Source: JBOGUF01 sp050696075 (GTDB taxonomy: Bacteria; Chloroflexota; Chloroflexia; Thermomicrobiales; UBA6265). Taken from it: a stretch of 64,000 bases of DNA. The stretch lies in assembly GCA_050696075.1 (NCBI GenBank), contig JBOGUF010000138.1:59127-123126 (forward strand). The letters are read 5' to 3'. Of the stretch, positions 49,225 to 57,413 are shown one piece after another. Position numbers and translations under genes: made by a program. Numbering within the stretch: position 1 is the stretch's first letter; every line of letters begins with the position of its first letter. Under the pieces are notes generated by a model. The model was not told the origin of the DNA. It saw nothing but the letters and a program-made list of their open reading frames with translations, and did not search any database.

Positions 49225-50300
49225 GCGATGCGGAGCGCGCCGCCGAGGCTTCTGAGGCTTCTCGGTCAACGTGGCCGGTTTGGGGCCACGACGCGGTCAA
49301 GGAGTCCCTTCGTCACGACGTCGGAACCGGCCGCGTGCGACATGCCTACGCGTTCTCCGGTCCAGAGGGCATCGGCAAGACGACGCTGGCCGCGGCGTTG
49401 GCGCGGGCGCTGCTCTGCGATTCGCCCCCGACGCCGGGCCTCGCCTGTCTCGAATGCTTGCCCTGCCGGAAGATCACGCGGGGCGTGCATCCTGACGTCC
49501 AGACGTTCAGCCTAGCGACCCAAGCTGAGGCATCAGAAAAGGCGGGCGGCAAGAACACGTCGCTGACGATCGAAACGGTGCGAACGATTGCCGCGTCAAC
49601 CGCCTTCCGACCGATGGAGGGGCGCTGGCGCGTGTTGATCGTTGAGGATGCCGAAACGCTGCAAGAAGTGGCGCAGGAGGCACTCCTCAAGACGCTTGAA
49701 GAGCCACCGAGTTTCGTCGTACTGCTGCTGCTGGTCAACGACGCGGAGACTCTGTTGCCGACGATCCGTTCCCGATGTCAGGTCGTCGAGTTGCGCCCAG
49801 TCGGCGGCGGCGCGATCATGCATGGACTGGCGCTGGCGGGTGTGGCCGATGATCGCGCCGCTGAGATCGCCGGTCTTGCCGCCGGCAGACCGGGCTGGGC
49901 GATTCGCGCCGTCGCCGAACCACAACTGATCGAGGAGCGGCGGGCAACGGTCGAGCGCGCCCTGACCTGGATTGATGGTTCGAGTTTCGACCGCTTGGTG
50001 ATGGCGGTTCGACTCGGTGACGGCTTCACGAAGAGGCGTGCCGAGACGTACGAAACGTTGGAGACACTGCTCGGCGTGTGGCGCGACCTTCTGTTGTTGC
50101 GCGCGTCGCTGCCCGACTACTTGAGTCATCGGGGCCAGGGAGAGCGTCTGCAGGAGCTGGCGCGCGGCTGGCCGTTGGCTGACCTTCACCGAGCCGTGCG
50201 CTCAGTCCAACGATGCATTGCCGACCTCGAGGTGAACGTCCGGCCACGGCTGGCGATGGAAGCGATGGTGCTTCAATGGCCGATCAATCACCACCGATAG
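49221..50300 (+). CDS. holB: DNA polymerase III delta' subunit
   Basis: 359 residues. Clamp-loader AAA+ domain: Walker A GPEGIGKTT (47-55), a four-Cys zinc module with Cys66, Cys76, Cys79 and Cys82 (CLECLPC), VEDAETL in the Walker B position, EALLKTLEEPP and the sensor region IRSRCQVVEL. The zinc module and lack of an SRC arginine-finger variant distinguish it from DnaX. GTG start at 49221 overlaps the previous stop. The PSP1 gene follows in a 25-bp overlap, an arrangement common for holB neighbourhoods. Confidence 0.9.
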   Translation: MSDAERAAEASEASRSTWPVWGHDAVKESLRHDVGTGRVRHAYAFSGPEGIGKTTLAAALARALLCDSPPTPGLACLECLPCRKITRGVHPDVQTFSLATQAEASEKAGGKNTSLTIETVRTIAASTAFRPMEGRWRVLIVEDAETLQEVAQEALLKTLEEPPSFVVLLLLVNDAETLLPTIRSRCQVVELRPVGGGAIMHGLALAGVADDRAAEIAGLAAGRPGWAIRAVAEPQLIEERRATVERALTWIDGSSFDRLVMAVRLGDGFTKRRAETYETLETLLGVWRDLLLLRASLPDYLSHRGQGERLQELARGWPLADLHRAVRSVQRCIADLEVNVRPRLAMEAMVLQWPINHHR

Positions 50301-50980
50301 CCGGAGAGCACGCGGCAGATCCGCCATCGCCACCGCGTACAGACGAAGGCACAGCCGCGCGCGTGGCGGGTGTGCGCTTTCTCGACTCCGGCCGCACGTA
50401 TTACTTCGATCCGCGTGAAATCGAGGTCGAGGTGGGCGACCGCGTCGTCGTCGAGACGGTTCATGGTGGAGAAGTTGGTAGGGTCGTGATCGCTCCTCGG
50501 CAGATACGGCTGAATATGCTCCAAGGCAGGTTGAAGCCGATCGAGCGGCGACTTGGTCCCGACGACGTCGAGCAATTACAGCGGCTCAAGACTGAGGCGA
50601 CACAGGCCGAGACGCGGCTATTCGGTGGCCTGGGTCGGTGCGGTCGCACGCTTGGTTGGACCTCCAGGATGCCAGTCGATCTCGACATCGCGATGAGTTT
50701 GGCGAAAGCGCGGGACTTGCCGCTCAATCCGGGCAAGGACTCCGGGGTCCGCGGCCGGCTCCTAAGCGGCTTCAGCTACGAGAACGAGCAGTACAAGCAG
50801 AAGAAGGCGGTCATGCCGCGACTCGGCCAGCGAGTCGAGACACCCCGAGGCCCGGGCGTCGTAGTGTCGCTCCAGATTCTGAAGGAACTGGTGACGGTGC
50901 GCTTGGAAAACGATGACCGGCTACACGTATTCGCTAGCGCGGAGGTGGGGTTCAAGCGGCCCGCGGCGTCGACATCGTAG
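50276..50980 (+). CDS. PSP1-domain protein with missing core segment and lost cysteines
   Basis: 234 residues from ATG 50276, overlapping holB by 25 bp. It opens like RicT/PSP1 proteins: VAGVRFLDSGRTYYFDP, VEVGDRVVVETVHGGEVGRVV. However, after RLKTEATQAE it jumps to TRLFGGLGRCGRTLGW, leaving out about 60 residues normally found there (the RSKLxFYFTAxGRVDFRELV and RIELRQIGVRDE strands). The usual LCC and GRLMCC cysteine pairs are replaced by LGW and GRLLSGF, although one C (RCGR) remains. KQKKAVMPRLGQRVETPRGPGVVV, the normal tail, is present. The DNA is in frame throughout, so this is a compact variant or a real deletion. Role unknown. Confidence 0.8.
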   Translation: MADQSPPIAGEHAADPPSPPRTDEGTAARVAGVRFLDSGRTYYFDPREIEVEVGDRVVVETVHGGEVGRVVIAPRQIRLNMLQGRLKPIERRLGPDDVEQLQRLKTEATQAETRLFGGLGRCGRTLGWTSRMPVDLDIAMSLAKARDLPLNPGKDSGVRGRLLSGFSYENEQYKQKKAVMPRLGQRVETPRGPGVVVSLQILKELVTVRLENDDRLHVFASAEVGFKRPAASTS

Positions 50981-51026
50981 ACAACGGGCCCTCACACGAG
51001 AGCGGCTAAACTGGGAGTTCGACGAC

Positions 51027-51344
51027 ATGGCGCGATACTTGGTCATCCATTCCCCGGTCGATGTGGAAGACCAGACGGTGCGGCGCCCGACGGCGATGAT
51101 CGATCTGGCGCGAAAACACGGAGTTGAAGCATCATCGCCGCGTTGGTTGCGTACCTGGTCGCCCGACCTCCACGATGACCGCATCTTTACCCTGTGGGAT
51201 GCACGCGACGCCGACGAGATTACATCCGCGCTTAGAGCCTTCGGGTTCCTCGATCACATGGAGGCACATGCGCTGCGCGTCGAAGAGTGGGGCCCGGACG
51301 ACGTGATCGCGGCCGCGGACGACGCATCCAACAATGGCGCGTGA
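51027..51344 (+). CDS. Hypothetical protein (105 aa)
   Basis: MARYLVIHSPVDVEDQTVRRPTA, a RWLRTWSPDLHDDRIFTLWDARDADEI middle and an acidic tail; a small alpha/beta protein of the dimeric alpha-beta-barrel type is possible, but I do not recognise the family. ATG at 51027 follows GGGAG by nine bases. Lies 46 bp after the PSP1 gene. Confidence 0.7.
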   Translation: MARYLVIHSPVDVEDQTVRRPTAMIDLARKHGVEASSPRWLRTWSPDLHDDRIFTLWDARDADEITSALRAFGFLDHMEAHALRVEEWGPDDVIAAADDASNNGA

Positions 51345-51416
51345 ACGAACCGAAACGATGCTAGAATCCCACGGCTACGAGAAGTCGTCCGAAGAACTTC
51401 GGAGGGAATGGATCAC

Positions 51417-53714
51417 ATGGTTACCTATGCGGCAGTTGGGCAGCGGGTGAAGCGAATCGACTCGCCCCAGAAGCTGACCGGCCAGGAACGCTTTACTGGC
51501 GATCTTCGACTTCCCGGTCAACTCTACGCGAGGCCGGTCGGGAGCCAGTACGCGCACGCGCGCATCCGCGGCGTGAACAAAGACGCCGCGCTGGCCGTGC
51601 CGGGCGTCGTGTCGGTGCTGACCGCGCACGACATGCCGATCGCGCGGGACGAACACGGCAATCCGGTCAAGGTGCCGATCGCATTCGACGAGGCGCTCTA
51701 TGCCGGGCACTTCGTCGCCCTGGTGCTGGCGGAGTCGGACGCGGCGGCGCAGGACGGGGCAGCCCTGGTCGAGGTGGACTACGAGCCGCTGGACGTGGTC
51801 AATACCCTCGATCAAGCGCTGGACCGTGATGCGCCGCGCGTTCGTCTGATCGAGCAGGTCGGCACCGAGGACGAGGCCGGCATGCACAATGCCGACGCGG
51901 CGCAGCAGGCTGAAGCTGACACCGAGGAGCTTCCGCCGAACGTCTCGAACTCGATCAACTTCTCGCGCGGCGACATCGAGAAGGGCTTCGCCGAGGCGGA
52001 CGAGATCGTGGATCTCACCTTTGACTCCCTGACCGTCCATCAGGGGTATATCGAAACGCAGGCGGCCTTGGTCACGGTCGATCCGCTGGGCGACTTGACC
52101 GTCTACACCAGCACGCAGGCCGCATTCCACGGCCGAAACCGGGTGGCGGAGACGGTCGGCCTGCCGGTCCATCGTGTCAACGTTGTGCCGATGCCGGTTG
52201 GCGGCGGGTTCGGTGGAAAATTCGTGCTGATGGAGCCACTGGTGGCCGCGGCAGCGGTGAAAGTGCAGCGCCCCGTTCTCCTGCAGTACACGCGGATGGA
52301 GGACTTTCTGGCGGGCAACCCGGCTCCCGACTGCCGGATTCAGCTGAAGGTCGGCGCCAAGCGCGACGGGACGCTGACCGCGTTGCAATCGCAGATGGTC
52401 TTCGACGCGGGCGCAACCGGCGGTTCGCCGCTCCAGATCGCGGCGATCCTGATGGGCGGCTACTACCGGGTCGACAACCTCGAGATTCGCGGTTACGAGG
52501 TGATGACCCACAAGACCGGCGGCGGCGCTTACCGAGCGCCGGGCGCACAACAGGGCACGCTCGCCATCGAGTCGGTGATCGACGAGTTGGCGATTCGGCT
52601 CAACATCGATCCGCTCGACTTTCGGCTTCAGAACTGTGTCGTCGAGGGCGATCCCCGGCCGAACGGCAACGACTGGCCGAAGATTGGCCTGAAGGAAACA
52701 CTCGAAGCGCTGCGCGATCACCCCGTCTGGCGGAACCGCGAGGAGGCCCGCAAGCAGGGCCGCGGCGTCGGCATCGCCTGCGGCGGCTGGCCCGGCGGCG
52801 TCGAGCCGTCGACCGCAGTTTGCCGGCTCGACTCTGACGGGACGTTGACGGTCGTGCTTGGCTCGGTTGATCTCAATGGGACCAATACGACCTTCGCGCA
52901 GGTGGCGGCGGAAGCGTTCGGGATGCCGCTCGACGACATCCAGATCACGACGGCGTCGACGAACGCGGCGCCGTATGCCGGTGGCACCGGTGGGTCGAAG
53001 ATTACCTATACGATCGGTCCGGCGGTGAAGAAAGCGGCGGAAGAAGCGCGGCAGCAGGTGCTGAGCATCGCGGCCCAGCACCTGGAAGCGGCAATCGAGG
53101 ACCTCGAAATCAAGGACGGCATGGTCCAGGTGAAGGGGGTTCCAACCTCGGGCGTCTCCCTGAAGCAGATCGCCTCGATGAGCATGACCTTCGGCGGTAA
53201 GTACGAGCCTGTCTACGGCCGCGGATCGACCGCGATCGTCGACTCCGCGCCTGGGTTTGCGGCGCACGTCGCCGAAGTCGAGGTCGACGACCTGACGGGT
53301 GAAACCCGCGTCGTCCAGTACGTCGCGGCGCAGGACGTTGGATTCGCGATCAACCCGGCGTCGGTCGAAGGGCAGATCCACGGCGGCGTGGCGCAGGGCA
53401 TCGGCTGGGCGCTCTACGAGGGAATGAGCTTCGATGACGACGGGCAGCTCCTGACCGCGAGCTTGATGGACTACGCGCTGCCGAAGGCGGAGGACGTGCC
53501 GCCGATCGACGTCATACTGGTCGAGATTCCGTCGGAGCACGGCGCGTACGGCTCGAAGGGCGTCGGCGAGCCGCCGGCGATTCCTGGCGCGGCGACCGTC
53601 GCGAACGCGATCCGCGACGCGACCGGCGTGCGCGTGACGCAGATTCCGATCAAGCCGCGGGTTCTTGCCGAGCAGCTTTGGGCGGCGAAGGTCGGCGCAA
53701 ACGGTCACGGCTAG
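51417..53714 (+). CDS. Molybdenum hydroxylase large subunit (xanthine/CO dehydrogenase family)
   Basis: 765 residues. Features of the Mo-binding subunit: GQRVKRIDSPQKLTGQERFTGDL at the N-terminus, GGGFGGKFV (about 267-275), GGGAYRAPGAQQGTLAIESVIDELA, GGTGGSKIT and the catalytic Glu in GSKGVGEPPAIPGAA near the end. It oxidises a carbon centre at a Mo-MCD cofactor; substrate unknown. ATG 51417 is chosen since GGAGGG is ten bases before it, whereas it is one base before ATG 51408. No FAD or 2Fe-2S subunit gene and no cofactor genes are adjacent, so partners must lie elsewhere. Confidence 0.92.
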   Translation: MVTYAAVGQRVKRIDSPQKLTGQERFTGDLRLPGQLYARPVGSQYAHARIRGVNKDAALAVPGVVSVLTAHDMPIARDEHGNPVKVPIAFDEALYAGHFVALVLAESDAAAQDGAALVEVDYEPLDVVNTLDQALDRDAPRVRLIEQVGTEDEAGMHNADAAQQAEADTEELPPNVSNSINFSRGDIEKGFAEADEIVDLTFDSLTVHQGYIETQAALVTVDPLGDLTVYTSTQAAFHGRNRVAETVGLPVHRVNVVPMPVGGGFGGKFVLMEPLVAAAAVKVQRPVLLQYTRMEDFLAGNPAPDCRIQLKVGAKRDGTLTALQSQMVFDAGATGGSPLQIAAILMGGYYRVDNLEIRGYEVMTHKTGGGAYRAPGAQQGTLAIESVIDELAIRLNIDPLDFRLQNCVVEGDPRPNGNDWPKIGLKETLEALRDHPVWRNREEARKQGRGVGIACGGWPGGVEPSTAVCRLDSDGTLTVVLGSVDLNGTNTTFAQVAAEAFGMPLDDIQITTASTNAAPYAGGTGGSKITYTIGPAVKKAAEEARQQVLSIAAQHLEAAIEDLEIKDGMVQVKGVPTSGVSLKQIASMSMTFGGKYEPVYGRGSTAIVDSAPGFAAHVAEVEVDDLTGETRVVQYVAAQDVGFAINPASVEGQIHGGVAQGIGWALYEGMSFDDDGQLLTASLMDYALPKAEDVPPIDVILVEIPSEHGAYGSKGVGEPPAIPGAATVANAIRDATGVRVTQIPIKPRVLAEQLWAAKVGANGHG

Positions 53715-53726
53715 CAGGTCGTTCAT

Positions 53727-53803
53727 CGTCATTCCGAATGTCAGCAAGGAGTCGTCCTGTCGTTCAATGCACGGGACGATTCCTTGTTGCATTCGGAATG
53801 ACG
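53727..53803. repeat. 77-bp hairpin repeat of ATTCCGAATG type
   Basis: The outer arms cgtcattccgaatg (53727-53740) and its perfect complement (53790-53803) enclose a nearly perfect second stem caaggagtcgtcc / ggacgattccttg (one G-T pair). Total fold is a long cruciform. Its GGAGTCG/GATTCCTTG inner part recalls the GGAATC/GATTCC elements at 1357 and 11473. Lies in the 201-bp gap after the Mo-hydroxylase gene. Confidence 0.75.
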
Positions 53804-53915
53804 GTTGTTTGTCATCGGGCATGGTCGGTCATTGGTGGCTCAACGTGCGTGGTAGACTGCCGGGTGTCCGGACGTGGGCAATGCGCGTATGACGTCGTGC
53901 GGGAGTAGATGAGGG

Positions 53916-54857
53916 ATGACCCTGACCGCGGCCTATGGCGGCGCTAAATGGTCGGAACGCGTTGCCTCGCTGCGCGAAGAGATGGTGAAGGCGTGGGGAG
54001 ACTGGGGCGTCTCATCTGAGTGCGGGACGCTGCGGGCGGTTTTGCTCCGACGGCCTGGATGCGAGCTCGACGCGGTTGAGGATTTCGACGCCGCCCAAAT
54101 GCGGTCGGATCTGATTCCCGACGTGGCACGCGCCCAACATGACGCCATGGCGGACGCCTACCGGGCACACGGCGTCGCTGTCCACCATATCGAGCGCGCC
54201 CATCCTGATAAACCCAATACGTTGTTCGTACGCGACGTGATGTTGATGACGCCGGAGGGCGCGATCGTGACGCGGCCGGCCTCGACGGTTCGGGCCGGCG
54301 AAGAGCGGTTCGTGGCCGAGACCTTGGCGCGGCTCGGCGTACCGATCCTGATGACGGTCCATGGCCACGGCACGTTCGAAGGCGCGGACGTTTGCTGGAT
54401 CGACCAGGACCTATGCTTCCTGGCCGAAGGGTTAAGGACCAATCAGGAGGGGGCCGACCAGGTTGAGCGGATGCTGCGCGAGATCGGCGTCCGTGACGTC
54501 GTTCGCATCGGCCTGCCATACGGCGCGATGCACCTCGACGGTTTACTCAACATCCTCGATCGCGACCTGGCGGTGGTCTGGCCGCGAAGAACGCCTTATA
54601 AGATTGTGCGAACGCTGCGGCAGCGCGGGTTCCGCATCATCGACGTGGACGACGAAGACGAGGCGCAGCACCGGTTGCCGATGAACTTCGTCGCGCTGGC
54701 CCCAGGTGTCATCTTAATGCCGGAGGGCGGTATCGGGATGCGGCGGAGGTACGAGGAGGCCGGAGTCGAGTGCCATACTGTCGACGTCAGCGAATTGATC
54801 AAGGCCGGCGGCGGCATCCACTGCATGACCGGGTCCCTCAAGCGCGACGACCTCTGA
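53916..54857 (+). CDS. Amidinotransferase/arginine-deiminase-fold hydrolase
   Basis: 313 residues. Guanidino-group-modifying enzyme signature: CGTLRAVLLRRPG near the start, TLFVRDVMLM, HGTFEGADVCWI, an internal MHLDG (His), and GGGIHCMTGSL with the probable nucleophile Cys303. Such enzymes act on arginine or methylarginine (deiminase or dimethylargininase) with Cys-His-Glu/Asp catalysis. The exact substrate is not readable. The ATG at 53916 is preceded by weak GAGTAGATGAGG. recN follows 28 bp on. Confidence 0.88.
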   Translation: MTLTAAYGGAKWSERVASLREEMVKAWGDWGVSSECGTLRAVLLRRPGCELDAVEDFDAAQMRSDLIPDVARAQHDAMADAYRAHGVAVHHIERAHPDKPNTLFVRDVMLMTPEGAIVTRPASTVRAGEERFVAETLARLGVPILMTVHGHGTFEGADVCWIDQDLCFLAEGLRTNQEGADQVERMLREIGVRDVVRIGLPYGAMHLDGLLNILDRDLAVVWPRRTPYKIVRTLRQRGFRIIDVDDEDEAQHRLPMNFVALAPGVILMPEGGIGMRRRYEEAGVECHTVDVSELIKAGGGIHCMTGSLKRDDL

Positions 54858-54885
54858 TCGACCACACCAGCCGGGGAACCTCGCG

Positions 54886-56688
54886 ATGCTGGTCGAACTC
54901 TCCATCACCGATTTCGCGATCATTGACGAATTGCGCATCCCGTTTGAGCCCGGACTGAATGCGCTCACTGGCGAGACCGGCGCCGGCAAGTCGATCATCA
55001 TCGACGCCCTCGGCGCGGTGCTGGGTGAGCGGGTCGGGGCCGACGTGGTGCGGTCTGGCGCCAAGGGAGCGCGGATCGAAGCGACCTTCGACGTCGGGGC
55101 GTTGGCCATGCGTCTTGATTTTGGCGGCATTTGTGCCGAGTTGGGGATCGAGCCGGAAGAGGAGATACTGATCCTGAATCGGGAAGTCGCCGTCTCGGGC
55201 CGGAGCACCGCCAGGATCAACGGACGCGCGACGACCGCGTCGGCGCTTGCCCGCGTTGGCGCCCTGCTAGTGGACATCCACGGGCAGAGCGACCATCTGT
55301 CGCTGTTACGACCATCTGAACATCTCGACATCCTCGACCGGTATGCTGGGCTTGGCGACGAGCGCGCCGCTTTTGCGGCGATTGTGCGCGAATTGCACGG
55401 GGTGCGGGATCGCATCGCGCGGGTTGAAGGCTCGGCGCGGGAACGAGCGCAACGCGCCGATCTGCTGGCGTTTCAGGTCAACGAAATCATTGAGGCCAAT
55501 CCGCGTGTCGATGAAGAAGAAGAACTTCTCCTCGAACGAACAGTGCTGGCTAACGCGGAGCGACTCGCGACAGACGCGGCACGCGCCTATAAGCTCTTGG
55601 CCGAAGACGACGAGGCCATGGGCATAGCGGTGGCGGTCGCGGCATTGTCGGGCCTGCGGCAAGTCAGCGGCGACGTTGCCGGCATTGCCGCGGTGGACGA
55701 GTCGATGACCGACTTCGCGAGCCGCTTTGCAGAACAAGTCTACCTCCTCGAAGACTTTGCCCACGAGCTTCGCGCCTATCGCGATCGGATCGAGGCCGAC
55801 CCTGCCCGCTTGGAGGCAGTGGAAGAGCGACTCGATCTGCTCAAGACGCTCAAGCGCAAATACGGCGCGAGCATCGAGGAGGTGATTGCGTATGGCGAGC
55901 GGGCCGGGGTCGAGTTGGAATCGCTCACCGGTGGCGAATCGAACGTTGAGACGCTACGCGAACGCGAGGCAGAACTGATCGACGTCGCGGCTGAGTGGGC
56001 ACATCAGCTCTCTGAAGCGCGACGGGACGCGGCAGCTCGACTGGCGAACGAGACCGAGCGCTCGATTACCGAACTCAACATGGGAAGGGCGCGTTTCGAG
56101 GTTGCAATCACCGACGCGGAGGACGCGCGGGGTCTTCCAGTCCGCGATGGCAATGGCCGCCGAGTGGCGTTCGACGAACATGGGATCGATCGAGTGGAGT
56201 TCCTCCTGGCGCCGAATGCCGGCGAATTTCTGAAGCCGCTGGCCCGAGTGGCATCCGGTGGCGAGATGGCGCGGCTGATGTTGGCGCTGAAGTCGATCCT
56301 CTCCGTAGGAGACGCCACGCCGACGCTTGTCTTCGACGAAGTCGACGTCGGTGTCGGCGGTCGCTCGGGTCAAGTTGTCGGCGAGAAGCTCTGGAGCCTG
56401 ACCGGCGGACATCAAGTGATTGTCATCACCCACCTGGCGCAGATCGCGGCGTTTGCGTCGACCCACTTCCGCATCACCAAGGGTGAGCGGGACGGTCGGG
56501 TCACCACCAACGTCGACGTGGTGTCGGAACGAGCGCGGGTGGACGAGATCGCGGCGATGCTCGACGGCCTGCCAGTGACCGCCGCCGCGCAAGCCAACGC
56601 GGAGGCGCTGATCGAGCGCGTCGCCACATGGATCGACGGGCGGCACGTCGAGGAAGCCGGGAAGCGGCGTGTGGCGGCCGGTCGTTGA
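54886..56688 (+). CDS. recN: DNA repair protein RecN
   Basis: 600 residues, SMC-like. Walker A GETGAGKS (29-36) after LVELSITDFAIIDELRI; central coiled coil; ABC signature VASGGEMARLMLALK and Walker B VFDEVDVGVGG near 470-495; the VITHLAQIAAFA switch follows. RecN gathers broken DNA ends for recombination repair. ATG 54886, with GGGGAACC before it. Confidence 0.97.
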   Translation: MLVELSITDFAIIDELRIPFEPGLNALTGETGAGKSIIIDALGAVLGERVGADVVRSGAKGARIEATFDVGALAMRLDFGGICAELGIEPEEEILILNREVAVSGRSTARINGRATTASALARVGALLVDIHGQSDHLSLLRPSEHLDILDRYAGLGDERAAFAAIVRELHGVRDRIARVEGSARERAQRADLLAFQVNEIIEANPRVDEEEELLLERTVLANAERLATDAARAYKLLAEDDEAMGIAVAVAALSGLRQVSGDVAGIAAVDESMTDFASRFAEQVYLLEDFAHELRAYRDRIEADPARLEAVEERLDLLKTLKRKYGASIEEVIAYGERAGVELESLTGGESNVETLREREAELIDVAAEWAHQLSEARRDAAARLANETERSITELNMGRARFEVAITDAEDARGLPVRDGNGRRVAFDEHGIDRVEFLLAPNAGEFLKPLARVASGGEMARLMLALKSILSVGDATPTLVFDEVDVGVGGRSGQVVGEKLWSLTGGHQVIVITHLAQIAAFASTHFRITKGERDGRVTTNVDVVSERARVDEIAAMLDGLPVTAAAQANAEALIERVATWIDGRHVEEAGKRRVAAGR

Positions 56689-56798
56689 ATCGACTGGTAT
56701 AGTCCGTGGCGAGATGGGCCGGCCTTCGCCAAGAAAAGAAGGTTCACAACACCGATCGGTCGGAGGCGACGGCCTCTCGCACTAGAGGAGTAGCATAG

Positions 56799-57101
56799 AT
56801 GCAGCCGAGCATGAAGATGATCCAGCAGATGCAGAATCGGCTGGCGAAAATCCAGCAAGAGCTGGCCGAGACGGTTGTTGAAGGCACCGCGGGTGGTGGC
56901 GTCGTGACGGCCCAGGTGACGGCATCGAAGGAGTTCAAAGGAATCAAGATCGATCCCAGTGCCGTCGATCCGGACGACGTCGAGATGCTCGAAGATCTCA
57001 TCACCGCCGCGATCACCGACGCAATGACGCGGGCCCAGGCGGTGAGCGAAGAGAAGCTTGGCGTGCTGACAGGAGGTCTGAATATCCCCGGCTTGATGTA
57101 A
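56799..57101 (+). CDS. YbaB/EbfC family nucleoid-associated protein
   Basis: 100 residues: MQPSMKMIQQMQNRLAKIQQELAE, a helix-rich N-terminus, then VEGTAGGGVVTAQVTASKEFKGIKIDPSAVDPDDVEMLEDLITAAITDAM, the YbaB fold. These small dimers bind DNA. Usually near dnaX and recR; here it follows recN. Start ATG 56799 follows AGAGGAG. Confidence 0.92.
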   Translation: MQPSMKMIQQMQNRLAKIQQELAETVVEGTAGGGVVTAQVTASKEFKGIKIDPSAVDPDDVEMLEDLITAAITDAMTRAQAVSEEKLGVLTGGLNIPGLM

Positions 57102-57134
57102 CGTGCAAGACAGGGCGAACACAAGAGATGCGCC

Positions 57135-57410
57135 ATGCCAGTTCGTGGGGAGCCGCTCAAGGTCTATTTGGATGACGTGGTGCGGCTGCGCAAGCCGCAC
57201 CCGTGCGGCGGCTTCGAGTGGACGGTTGTGCGGCTCGGGGCCGATATCGGTCTGCGCTGTCATAGCTGCGGACGGAAGGTGCTGCTGCCCCGGCGGGACC
57301 TCGAAAAGCGGCTCAAAGCGTTTGTTTCCCGTGGACCCGAGTTCGTGATGGTTGCATCGGAGTTGACCAGCGTCTCATCTGAGAACGCGGCCGACGTCGA
57401 GGTGCGGTGA
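57135..57410 (+). CDS. DUF951 family protein
   Basis: 91 residues. VRLRKPHPCGGFEWTVVRLGADIGLRCHSCGRKVLLPR is the DUF951 core, with a CxxC pair (CHSC) and the CGG motif that may bind metal. Function unknown. ATG 57135, 33 bp after ybaB; the next gene begins four bases after its stop, suggesting one transcript. Confidence 0.85.
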   Translation: MPVRGEPLKVYLDDVVRLRKPHPCGGFEWTVVRLGADIGLRCHSCGRKVLLPRRDLEKRLKAFVSRGPEFVMVASELTSVSSENAADVEVR

Positions 57411-57413
57411 CGC

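Noticed and set aside
51375..53822. 815-codon open frame on the minus strand across the Mo-hydroxylase gene
   Set aside because: It mirrors the plus-strand gene, which has clear catalytic motifs. The minus translation is Arg/Val/His-rich with no family features; long antisense frames arise easily in high-GC genes.
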